Assembly: GCA_903853285.1 (NCBI GenBank)
Contig: CAINTF010000189.1
Location: 1-9,185 of the forward strand
Direction: 5' to 3'
Source of the DNA: an uncultured Acidimicrobium sp.
Lineage (GTDB): Bacteria > Actinomycetota > Acidimicrobiia > Acidimicrobiales > Ilumatobacteraceae
DNA length: 9,185 bases
Under the pieces are notes generated by a model, which saw only the letters and a list, made by a program, of their open reading frames with translations, was not told the origin of the DNA and searched no databases. The position numbers and the translations under genes are program-made. Positions 1 to 6,737 of the stretch are shown piece after piece (positions within the stretch are counted from its first letter, which is position 1; every line of letters starts with the position of its first letter).

Positions 1-1515
1 ATTAAATGCCTGAATGTAATCGCGCACTTCGGCAAACAAAACCGGATCATCAATTACAACACCGCGGTACTCGCTTGTAAATTCTTCACGAATCACACGC
101 ACAGCCAATGGCGGCTCGCGGTACAACAACGTTGGAGAATTGGCTTTTTCTGCTGCACTACGAATGGCGTCCCACTGCGCAAGCAGTCTGGTCATGTCGG
201 TGGTGAGTTCATGCTCAGTCGCGTTCTCTGCGGCTGTGCGCACGATAATTCCGTGCTGCTCTGGTTTAATCCGATCGAGAATTCCGCGCAGTCTTCGACG
301 CTCGCCTTCTGGCAATCGTTTTGAGATTCCGTATGTTCGCGAATCCGGGATAAGAACCACAAAACGACCAGGTAGCGAAACTTCTTGAGTCAGACGCCCA
401 CCCTTTGCGGCAATTGGGTTCTTAGTTACTTGACACAAGATTAATTGACGTGCTTTAAGCACCTGCTCAATGCGTGGGTCTGCACCCTGCTCAACAACAT
501 CTTCCTTGTCGAACTGCACGTCACCGCGATACAACACTGCATTCTTCGGCGTACCGATATCAACAAATGCAGCCTCCATTCCTGGCAACACGTTTTGCAC
601 TCGACCGAGGTAAATGTTTCCGTGAATCTGCGAATCATCGTCGGCGGGTCGAGATACGTAATGCTCAATCAAACTTCTGCCCTCAAGCATGGCAACCTGT
701 GTGAAATCTGGTCGCACTTGTACGCACATGAGATAGCGACCAACGGCCTTACCGTTGCGCTCTTTGCCCTTACGGCGCTCGATCAACTCGGCGTCTGTGC
801 CCGGCGTTGTTTCGCGATCATCTGAGCGAGTGCTTCGACCGCGGCGATTGCGTCCACCTCGCTTGCCGCCGCGACGGCTCTTATTACGCTCGCCACCGTC
901 TGAGGATTTGTCATTATTATTAACGTTGTTGTCGGAGTTGCTGTTACCGCCACCGTTTCGACCCTGGCCAGACTGCTTTGGTTGCTTGGCTGCCTGTACC
1001 GCAGGCGTGGCGGTTTGTGCACTTGGTGGTGCAGGACGGGTGTCGCCGATTTGTGGCTTTCTCACCAAGGCTTCGCCTGCCACCTCGGCCGACATCATTC
1101 GGCCTTCATTTGGCGGGTCTGGCAATTCGAGCGGCTGACGCTGAGCACGCGCCTGTGGTTGCACGCGCGCTTCGTCAATAACTTCAATGCGATCATCGAT
1201 GTCATTTTCACCAATATCATCAACGTCATCAATTTCACTGCCTTGAGCGGTGCTGTTTTGGGCCCGGTTGGCATTTGGCGATTGAGTCCGGGTACCACTG
1301 GCGCTTGTGCGATTGCGATTGCGACCTCCGCGGCGACCACGACGGCGCTTTTTGGCAGCAGCAATTGCAGCAGTTGACTCTGGGCTGAGAGCAGGACGCT
1401 GAGTTGGAGCCTCGCTATTCGGCGTGTCACCACTTGGCGCGCTATTAGTCGCTGCAGTGTCCGCAGAATTGCCTGAATACTCGGGGACAGATGCCCCTGG
1501 AACTACTTCACTCAT
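1..1515 (-). CDS. rne: Ribonuclease E/G family endoribonuclease, N-terminal 505 residues (3' end cut by window edge)
   Basis: The frame is open from the ATG at 1515 to the left edge, giving 505 codons with no stop. Residues 1 to about 255 look disordered: an Arg/Gly-rich basic patch (about 55-69), an acidic stretch rich in Asp/Glu/Ile (about 93-115), Gln/Pro-rich sequence, an Asn/Gly/Ser-rich run (about 187-202) and a second Arg/Gly patch (about 212-231). The recognisable family core starts near 258. GNIYLGRVQNVLPGMEAAFVD (split: GNIYLGRV at 299, LPGMEAAFVD at 310) is typical of the RNase E/G S1 region. TQEVSLPGRFVVLIP (376-390) and the IVRTAAE segment (424-430) also fit the family. The metal-binding catalytic aspartates expected further on lie outside the window. 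The family cleaves single-stranded RNA in mRNA decay and rRNA/tRNA maturation. An AAGGAAA stretch at 1528-1534 is a possible but rather distant ribosome site. Family assignment is firm; the choice between rne and rng is less so. Confidence 0.93.
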   Translation of the reverse strand, partial: MSEVVPGASVPEYSGNSADTAATNSAPSGDTPNSEAPTQRPALSPESTAAIAAAKKRRRGRRGGRNRNRTSASGTRTQSPNANRAQNSTAQGSEIDDVDDIGENDIDDRIEVIDEARVQPQARAQRQPLELPDPPNEGRMMSAEVAGEALVRKPQIGDTRPAPPSAQTATPAVQAAKQPKQSGQGRNGGGNSNSDNNVNNNDKSSDGGERNKSRRGGKRGGRNRRGRSTRSDDRETTPGTDAELIERRKGKERNGKAVGRYLMCVQVRPDFTQVAMLEGRSLIEHYVSRPADDDSQIHGNIYLGRVQNVLPGMEAAFVDIGTPKNAVLYRGDVQFDKEDVVEQGADPRIEQVLKARQLILCQVTKNPIAAKGGRLTQEVSLPGRFVVLIPDSRTYGISKRLPEGERRRLRGILDRIKPEQHGIIVRTAAENATEHELTTDMTRLLAQWDAIRSAAEKANSPTLLYREPPLAVRVIREEFTSEYRGVVIDDPVLFAEVRDYIQAFN

Positions 1516-1743
1516 ATGTCTTGCTCGTTTCCTTGATGAGATATCGCACCGAGGTGGCAGCATTGCCGTCCACGTGCAATATCGTCGCGGTCCAGCGCTT
1601 CGAAAGAGGAAGACTCGTCTTCGCACCTTCGGATCGCTATCGCGTGATCGACCTTGGGATGGGCAAATCGCCCGTCCTTGTCCTTCAGGCTACCCCCTAG
1701 CCCCTTGCCAAGTGCGGCACTTTTTGGGCCTTTATTAGCCCAC
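1516..1743. other. Intergenic region between rodA and rne
   Basis: This 228-bp gap is the longest stretch without a credible gene. It holds two small hairpins just after rodA (listed separately) and, read on the minus strand, a GGGC-GATTT-GCCC inverted repeat. It also holds a 14-bp dyad at 1609-1622 (GAAGAC, TC, GTCTTC on the plus strand). CTCAT at 1536-1540 of the minus-strand transcript could pair with ATGAG at the rne start, which would place the start codon and AAGGAAA in one loop; this is weak. I see no convincing -35/-10 pair, although a gap of this size in an otherwise tight cluster suggests that rne has its own promoter or 5' untranslated region. Open frames here look like chance. Confidence 0.5.
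1688..1722 (-). terminator. Tandem small hairpins after rodA, possible weak terminator
   Basis: Shortly after the rodA stop, the minus-strand transcript can form AAGTG-CCG-CACTT (1710-1722) and then GGCTA-GGGGG-TAGCC (1688-1702). Both five-base stems are perfect. Neither is followed by a run of U on the minus strand, so this is not a textbook intrinsic terminator; it may be a 3'-end stabiliser or a Rho-type site. On the plus strand the first hairpin is followed by TTT, but no plus-strand gene ends here. Confidence 0.25.
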
Positions 1744-2934
1744 TTACTCCAAGCGCCTCATATGCACGCTCTGCACAAGGCCCACCATGATGCCCATCGA
1801 CATCATGTGCGAACCACCATACGAAATAAATGGGAGCGGGAGACCGCTCACCGGGGTCAGACCCAAGGTCATGCCAATGTTTTGAAATACCTGAAACGTC
1901 ATCAACGTAAAAATCCCGCATGTCATATACAACCCGAAACGATCTCGCGACATTTGAGCAATACGCCACACTCTCCACAACATCACAGCGAATAGTCCAA
2001 TCACTACTCCACCGCCCAACATGCCAAATTGCTCGGCGATCGCCGAAAATGGGAAATCGGTGAACTGAACAGGAATGTATTTTCCATTTGTGAGCGGACC
2101 CTGCAAATATCCTTTACCAAAAAACCCACCTGTCGACACCGCGCGTTTTGCAAATCGCACCTGCAATACCACCGACTCGAGTGCTTTGTCGCGCGAGTCT
2201 TGGTGCAGCCATGAAACGAATCGACGCAATTGGTAAGTGCCAATGAATCCGTTCACCATGACCGTTCCCATGGTTACGATCGAAAGTCCGGTGATCATCA
2301 GCAAATAACGACGACGCGCACCAGCGACGAGCAGGATGCCCACCACTCCTGCCACGATCACGGTTGCCGACCCAAGGTCGGGTTGCAACAAAATGAGCCC
2401 AATAGGCGCACCGACGATGTACAGCGACATCACAAAATGATGCCAATCGATCTTTGTATCGCTTGCCTCACTGAAATAACTTGCGATCAGAATAAGAATG
2501 ATGGGCTTCATGAATTCGGCGGGCTGAAGCGAAAACGAAACAATCGGAACATTAAAAGACAAACGAGCCCCACCTCGCACTGCTCCATATACGAGCACTA
2601 ATACAAGTAGCAACATCAACCCGCCGTACAACACGCCTACTTGCGTTCTAAACCACTCATGGCCAAGAGCCATCACGATCGCGGCAACCGCTGCGGCGGC
2701 AATGACATAACCGGCCTGACGTTGTGTGTAGAAATATGGATCGAATTCTTGATCCAACAATCGCAAGTGCGTTGTAGAAAATACGTTGAACAAACCAATA
2801 ATCGATTGCAGCACAACAACTGTGATCAAAATCCAGTCGATATTGCGAATCGGATCTGCATAGCTACCACTAAATCCAAATGTTCCACTGCTAGTTGGCT
2901 GACCCAGCCTGCGTTTCAAAGTTTGCAACGACAT
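1744..2934 (-). CDS. rodA: RodA, SEDS-family peptidoglycan glycosyltransferase (elongasome)
   Basis: This is a polytopic membrane protein of the FtsW/RodA/SpoVE (SEDS) family, which polymerises glycan strands from lipid II on the outer face of the membrane. I chose the ATG at 2934 (396 aa) because it overlaps the PBP2 stop as TGATG, with a GAGAG stretch upstream. An in-frame ATG at 2970 (408 aa) would overlap PBP2 by 37 nt and has no visible ribosome site. Family signatures, numbered from the 2934 start, are FSLQPAEFMKP near 134-144, LLQPDLGSA near 182-190, YIPVQFTDF near 286-294 with the presumed catalytic Asp at 293, and GLTPVSGLPLPFISYGGS near 358-375. Many hydrophobic segments fit the usual ten-helix fold. 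The position directly after PBP2 is the classic RodA-PBP2 pairing, which separates it from FtsW. The family glutamate usually seen just before the T-D-F motif is absent here. Confidence 0.95.
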   Translation of the reverse strand: MSLQTLKRRLGQPTSSGTFGFSGSYADPIRNIDWILITVVVLQSIIGLFNVFSTTHLRLLDQEFDPYFYTQRQAGYVIAAAAVAAIVMALGHEWFRTQVGVLYGGLMLLLVLVLVYGAVRGGARLSFNVPIVSFSLQPAEFMKPIILILIASYFSEASDTKIDWHHFVMSLYIVGAPIGLILLQPDLGSATVIVAGVVGILLVAGARRRYLLMITGLSIVTMGTVMVNGFIGTYQLRRFVSWLHQDSRDKALESVVLQVRFAKRAVSTGGFFGKGYLQGPLTNGKYIPVQFTDFPFSAIAEQFGMLGGGVVIGLFAVMLWRVWRIAQMSRDRFGLYMTCGIFTLMTFQVFQNIGMTLGLTPVSGLPLPFISYGGSHMMSMGIMVGLVQSVHMRRLE

Positions 2935-5105
2935 CAGTCGTGACTCTCTGATCGACCGCCAGCCAAACATGACGGGTTGCGCAAATACGTCGGTGGTGCG
3001 GCAATTCCGCTTTGAATGTTGAGCGGATCAGCTGCTATCACGCCGTCCAATTTGTATCGACCCGCCAGAGCTGTGAACATACATTTCACTACTGGTGCTG
3101 CTGCCTGTGACCCGTATCCAGATTTCTCCAAGTACGCAAATGCCGAATACGGCTGCAATGGATCGAGGCTGTACGCGCCGAAGGCCGACGAGTCATTCCA
3201 AGGCAAGTTGCCGAACCCTTGCGCCGTTCCAGTTTTACCAGCGATTGGAAGCACGTCGTACGGATACCCCTTAAACAAAAGCTCTCCAGTTGTCTTGTGG
3301 TAGTAGTCGTAATTGAGTCCTGGACCCTTGATTACTCGCGCCATTCCACGCACGATTGGCGCAAGTCGATCACCAGTCATATCCAATGTCCTGACGGGAT
3401 CTTGGGTATCAAACCGTTCTACCACGCTCGACAAAGTGAGATCCGCAACTCCCGGCGTTTTGTCCGGAGTTCCTGGTGCAAGTACTTCTTGCACAACATG
3501 TGGAGTAAATAATTTGCCGCCATTGCCAAGCACACCATAAGCAGTTGCAACCTGTAGTGGTGTTGCCGACAACAAACCTTGACCAATTGCAAAAAGTACT
3601 TGATCGCCGACGTAGTACGCCTTGCCAGATTCTTGTGAGATAGCACCGATGTCAGCCATTCGCTTCTTCAATGCCTTGCTCGGTATCGTGCCCGCATATT
3701 CGTTTGGTAAGTCAATGTTTGTTGGCGAACCAAATCCGAACAGTCGAACCTGCTCTTCAAGAATTGGCTTATAGCCACGCTCAGTCAAGATCTGCTCGCC
3801 AATTTTGTAGAAAAATGCATCGCTCGATACCGCGAGCGCGTCTTCAACCGTCACATTTCCAAATCTGCATGGAGAGCCTGTTGCTCGACACACAGCATTT
3901 CTAAACACACACTTCACACCCTGCTGACATCTGTCGCTTGGAATACTTTCCAGCTTGTAGGTCCCGCGATCATCGAACACATACGCTGCCCCACCCGGAA
4001 GTTGTCCGGTGTTGAGCGCCGCATACGCAACGAACGGTTTGAACGAAGACCCCAAGTTGTAACGACCAGAAATTGCACGATTGACCAAAACCGATAAGTC
4101 GGGGTCATCCGATTGCGGAAACACTTGAGCAAATTTGTTGCTCGACACTCCGCCGGCAAACCAACGATTATCGAATCTCGGATATGAGGCCATAGCGATC
4201 ACTTGACCGGTGTCGTGATTCATCACAACAACCGACCCGGCAGGTGCTTTGTAATAGACCGCATCCGGAAATAATGGATCAAGCGTGCCGTCGGGCAACC
4301 TCACATTTCCCGCTTCAACACGACGACGAAGTACAAGTTGTGTCTCGAGAGCCTGCTCAGCAAATTGTTGTAGACCCATGTCAATAGACAAGTGCAAGTC
4401 GTTGCCGACAATCGGCTCAACCCGCTCAATCAACCTCAACAGCTTTCCTTGCGCATTCACTTCATAGCGCACGTAGCCAGGTGTACCCCGAAGAATAGGT
4501 TCATACGATTGCTCGACCCCGTATCCGCCTACTCTCTCATTTGGGTCGTACCCAATTGACTTGTAATACTCGAGAGTCTTTTGCAGGATTGCTCCGATAT
4601 ATCCAATGACATGACTTCCGATTGCACCAAATGGATAATTTCGTTTCCATTCTTCACGCACGTAGATGCCTGGATAGTCCTCGATTCGCTCGGCTAAAAA
4701 GAGAGCGGTCTCCTCGGACACGTCCTCCTTTAATGGCAATGCTTCAAGCGGACCAAAACGCTTATCTTCGTACCGTTTAAACAATGCTTCAATTGGCATT
4801 CCTAGCGGACCAGATAGTCGCTGGAACATCTCCAACCGATCTATCGGATCTTTCAACACTTCGCGATCAATGGTTACAGTCAAAATTCGTTTGTTATCTG
4901 CAACAACGCGTCCCTTTGCATCAAATATGCGTCCACGCTCAGGTAATAGACGGATCGTTCTTGTGCGTACAGCCAGCACGACAGACTCGTTATCTTTTGC
5001 CTGCACCGCTTGCAAAAACCACATTCGCGCTGACAAGGAGCCCAACAACAAACCTGCCGCAACTGCAAGTGCAGTCAGCCTTCGTGAGCGGTTATTGATT
5101 GCCAT
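2934..5105 (-). CDS. mrdA: Penicillin-binding protein 2, class B peptidoglycan D,D-transpeptidase
   Basis: This 723-residue protein has a short cytoplasmic N terminus, one membrane anchor (about 10-34), a PBP dimerisation/pedestal domain (about 45-225, with LLPERGRIFD at 53-62) and a transpeptidase domain (about 285-690). The active-site motifs are SSFK at 353-356 (nucleophile Ser353, Lys356), SSD at 427-429 in the SxN position (Asp replaces Asn, a variant I recall in PBP2 proteins) and KTGT at 624-627. Class B PBPs cross-link stem peptides of nascent peptidoglycan and are beta-lactam targets. The neighbours mreBCD and rodA mark this as the elongation enzyme rather than the divisome FtsI. Four cysteines (393, 399, 406, 413) cluster between the first two motifs. 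The ATG at 5105 follows the mreD stop by 5 nt, with only a weak GGA upstream, so translational coupling is likely. The symbols pbpA or pbp2 would serve equally well. Confidence 0.95.
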   Translation of the reverse strand: MAINNRSRRLTALAVAAGLLLGSLSARMWFLQAVQAKDNESVVLAVRTRTIRLLPERGRIFDAKGRVVADNKRILTVTIDREVLKDPIDRLEMFQRLSGPLGMPIEALFKRYEDKRFGPLEALPLKEDVSEETALFLAERIEDYPGIYVREEWKRNYPFGAIGSHVIGYIGAILQKTLEYYKSIGYDPNERVGGYGVEQSYEPILRGTPGYVRYEVNAQGKLLRLIERVEPIVGNDLHLSIDMGLQQFAEQALETQLVLRRRVEAGNVRLPDGTLDPLFPDAVYYKAPAGSVVVMNHDTGQVIAMASYPRFDNRWFAGGVSSNKFAQVFPQSDDPDLSVLVNRAISGRYNLGSSFKPFVAYAALNTGQLPGGAAYVFDDRGTYKLESIPSDRCQQGVKCVFRNAVCRATGSPCRFGNVTVEDALAVSSDAFFYKIGEQILTERGYKPILEEQVRLFGFGSPTNIDLPNEYAGTIPSKALKKRMADIGAISQESGKAYYVGDQVLFAIGQGLLSATPLQVATAYGVLGNGGKLFTPHVVQEVLAPGTPDKTPGVADLTLSSVVERFDTQDPVRTLDMTGDRLAPIVRGMARVIKGPGLNYDYYHKTTGELLFKGYPYDVLPIAGKTGTAQGFGNLPWNDSSAFGAYSLDPLQPYSAFAYLEKSGYGSQAAAPVVKCMFTALAGRYKLDGVIAADPLNIQSGIAAPPTYLRNPSCLAGGRSESHD

Positions 5106-5110
5106 TCCGT

Positions 5111-5629
5111 CTAGCCAACAAGCGATTCTTTAAGAGTCCAGCGACACACCGGCAGAAGCAATGGAGCAACGAGCATTCCAACAACAACCACAAACGCAAC
5201 CACTACAAACACATGTGCTTGGAACCGTCCGCTTAAACCCACCATCGACTGCGCAAGTGGAAACGCAAGCTCACCCACAGCTCCAACAATTCCAATTGTG
5301 ATGGCTCTCGTCCACCACGTTGGCTCTCGGACAAAGAATGGTAAGAGTCCTGCCGTATATGCCGCTGCGCCAAACACTAAAGAAGCAAGTCCAAGCGGTG
5401 TCGATAACACGCAGTCGTACATCACACCAATGATCAAACCAGAAATTGCCCCAATTTCTGATCCGTACAAAGTTCCAGCAGTAACCGCAAACAAGAGCAT
5501 CACAGGGATCATCACATTGAATGGCCGCATGTCATTCAACACAGTTGTTTGTAGCCCGAGCAAAACCAACGACACCAACACCAGCCGCGTCCACCGGCTA
5601 CCCATAATTCGCAGCAGTCTTTCGCTCAC
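5111..5629 (-). CDS. mreD: Rod shape-determining membrane protein MreD
   Basis: This is a small, very hydrophobic 172-residue protein with several membrane segments (roughly 15-32, 38-55, 57-75, 80-100, 108-125 and 138-160). It matches the usual MreD length and topology. MreD is an integral-membrane partner of MreC in the elongasome and tunes activation of PBP2-RodA. Sequence conservation in MreD is low, so identification rests mainly on size, topology and its place between mreC and PBP2; the DCVLSTPLGLASLVFG stretch (about 72-87) also resembles the family. It starts with GTG at 5629, and this GTGA overlaps the mreC TGA by 4 nt, a strong sign of translational coupling. The stop lies 5 nt before the PBP2 start. 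Confidence 0.9.
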   Translation of the reverse strand: MSERLLRIMGSRWTRLVLVSLVLLGLQTTVLNDMRPFNVMIPVMLLFAVTAGTLYGSEIGAISGLIIGVMYDCVLSTPLGLASLVFGAAAYTAGLLPFFVREPTWWTRAITIGIVGAVGELAFPLAQSMVGLSGRFQAHVFVVVAFVVVVGMLVAPLLLPVCRWTLKESLVG

Positions 5630-6687
5630 GGCGCCGTTCGCTCGGTGATCGGCTGATACAACAAGATACGTACAAAACTTAAATTGCTCAAGTCTGCAAC
5701 GATGTCAATCTCCAACAATGGCCCAGCAGTTCCGAGTCTCTCTTTGACGCGAGACACAGTCCCCACAACAATGTCTGGCGGTGCAAGACTCAGCGAACCA
5801 CCAGCAGTAACAATCGGTGAACCGGGCTGCACTACGCCAAAACGCTGAGCAGCATCAACAAAACGCACTGTTGGCACACGCCCTGCTCCACGACCTTCCA
5901 GGATTCCTGTCTCGCGAACTGAAACATTGCTTCCCGGTGGAATAGTCAACGATGAAGAGATAATTGGAGTGCGTGGTGCGGCAATCGATCCAGGAGTGAA
6001 GCCCGCGATGTTTGAAGTTGCCGGAACGGTCGGAACAGTTATCTGTGGATCAATCGTCTCGGGCACCGAAACAATCGTCACCGCCGATGTTGATTCTGGA
6101 TTAGGAACCGTCGTAACAGTTGTCTTCGGAGCGTTTATGATCTTGACTGACAACGCATATTGAGGATCAGTAATCAGCATCACCACTGCACGATTTGCAA
6201 ATACTTGTGTGATCTTGCCCACAAGACCCGCAGCATTGAGCACCGGCATCCCTACTTTGATTCCGCTTTCTGTCCCCTGATCAATTTCGACGCTCTGAGC
6301 AAAATTGGATGGAGAGTCACCAATCACCTGAGCACTGACCGAGTTGATGCCTGCCAAAGTTGGCAGTCCATTAAGTGCGAGCAATTCTTGCGACAAACGC
6401 ACCGATGCTGCAGCCGCAACTGCCGCGCCTTCTTGCTGCGCAATCTTTTCTCGCAGCAGTTCATTTTCCGCAGTGACATCGTTGTAATGAGTGATGCCAA
6501 ACCATGCATTTGTTGCAGGCCTGGTAATTACCCGAGCCACACTTTCAACCGGTCTAAACACTGTTCCAAAAATCGACCGAAGCGACTTTGTTGCCGTACT
6601 TCCCTGCAAATCAAGTGTCACCAAAATGATCGACGACAGCACAAGCAGCGCCATGATCCGTCTGGATTTCATTGACCGAACAGCCAC
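5626..6687 (-). CDS. mreC: Rod shape-determining protein MreC
   Basis: This 353-residue protein has a basic N terminus, one membrane anchor (about 9-27), a predicted coiled coil (about 68-105, with NDVTAENELLREKI at its start) and a beta-rich extracytoplasmic domain. Family-like segments are VIGDSPSNFAQSVEIDQGTESG (split: VIGDSPSNF at 121, VEIDQGTESG at 133), AGLVGKITQVF (153-163), GILEGRGAG (261-269) and PDIVVGTVSRV (304-314). MreC is thought to bind and activate PBP2 in the elongasome. A Thr/Pro/Val/Ser-rich insert of about 70 residues (186-258) splits the domain and makes the protein longer than many homologues. The GTG at 6687 is chosen because AGGG lies 7 nt upstream; an in-frame ATG at 6672 is an alternative that would remove five residues. 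The gene sits between mreB and mreD, overlapping mreD by 4 nt. Confidence 0.94.
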   Translation of the reverse strand: MAVRSMKSRRIMALLVLSSIILVTLDLQGSTATKSLRSIFGTVFRPVESVARVITRPATNAWFGITHYNDVTAENELLREKIAQQEGAAVAAAASVRLSQELLALNGLPTLAGINSVSAQVIGDSPSNFAQSVEIDQGTESGIKVGMPVLNAAGLVGKITQVFANRAVVMLITDPQYALSVKIINAPKTTVTTVPNPESTSAVTIVSVPETIDPQITVPTVPATSNIAGFTPGSIAAPRTPIISSSLTIPPGSNVSVRETGILEGRGAGRVPTVRFVDAAQRFGVVQPGSPIVTAGGSLSLAPPDIVVGTVSRVKERLGTAGPLLEIDIVADLSNLSFVRILLYQPITERTAP

Positions 6688-6701
6688 CAGGAAACCCTAC
6701 G

Positions 6702-6737
6702 CAGACCTACTCGAAGGAGGTCTGAGCAGTCAGACCT
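6702..6737 (-). promoter_or_regulatory. Competing hairpins across the mreB stop codon and mreC leader
   Basis: In the minus-strand transcript, the arm AGGTCTGA (6730-6737) can pair with TCAGACCT (6718-6725) around a 4-nt loop, giving a perfect 8-bp stem inside the last codons of mreB. The same middle arm (CAGACCT, 6718-6724) can instead pair with AGGTCTG at 6702-6708, which overlaps the mreB TAG, around a 9-nt loop. The two folds are mutually exclusive. The second ends just before the mreC ribosome site. The repeats are seen directly; a role in coupling mreB to mreC expression is inference. Confidence 0.45.

Noticed and set aside
755..1138. Plus-strand open frame of 127 codons with a Leu/Arg/Pro-rich product
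   Set aside because: It is the reverse of the Arg/Gly-rich coding sequence of the RNase E/G N terminus; the composition follows from that.
1491..1700. Plus-strand frame of 69 codons covering most of the rodA-rne gap
   Set aside because: It starts inside rne on the opposite strand, has no clear ribosome site or family resemblance, and would be the only plus-strand gene in the window.
6160..6675. Plus-strand open frame of 171 codons
   Set aside because: Antisense to mreC, with Cys/His/Arg-rich translation and no recognisable family. The cysteines do not form regular zinc-binding spacings.
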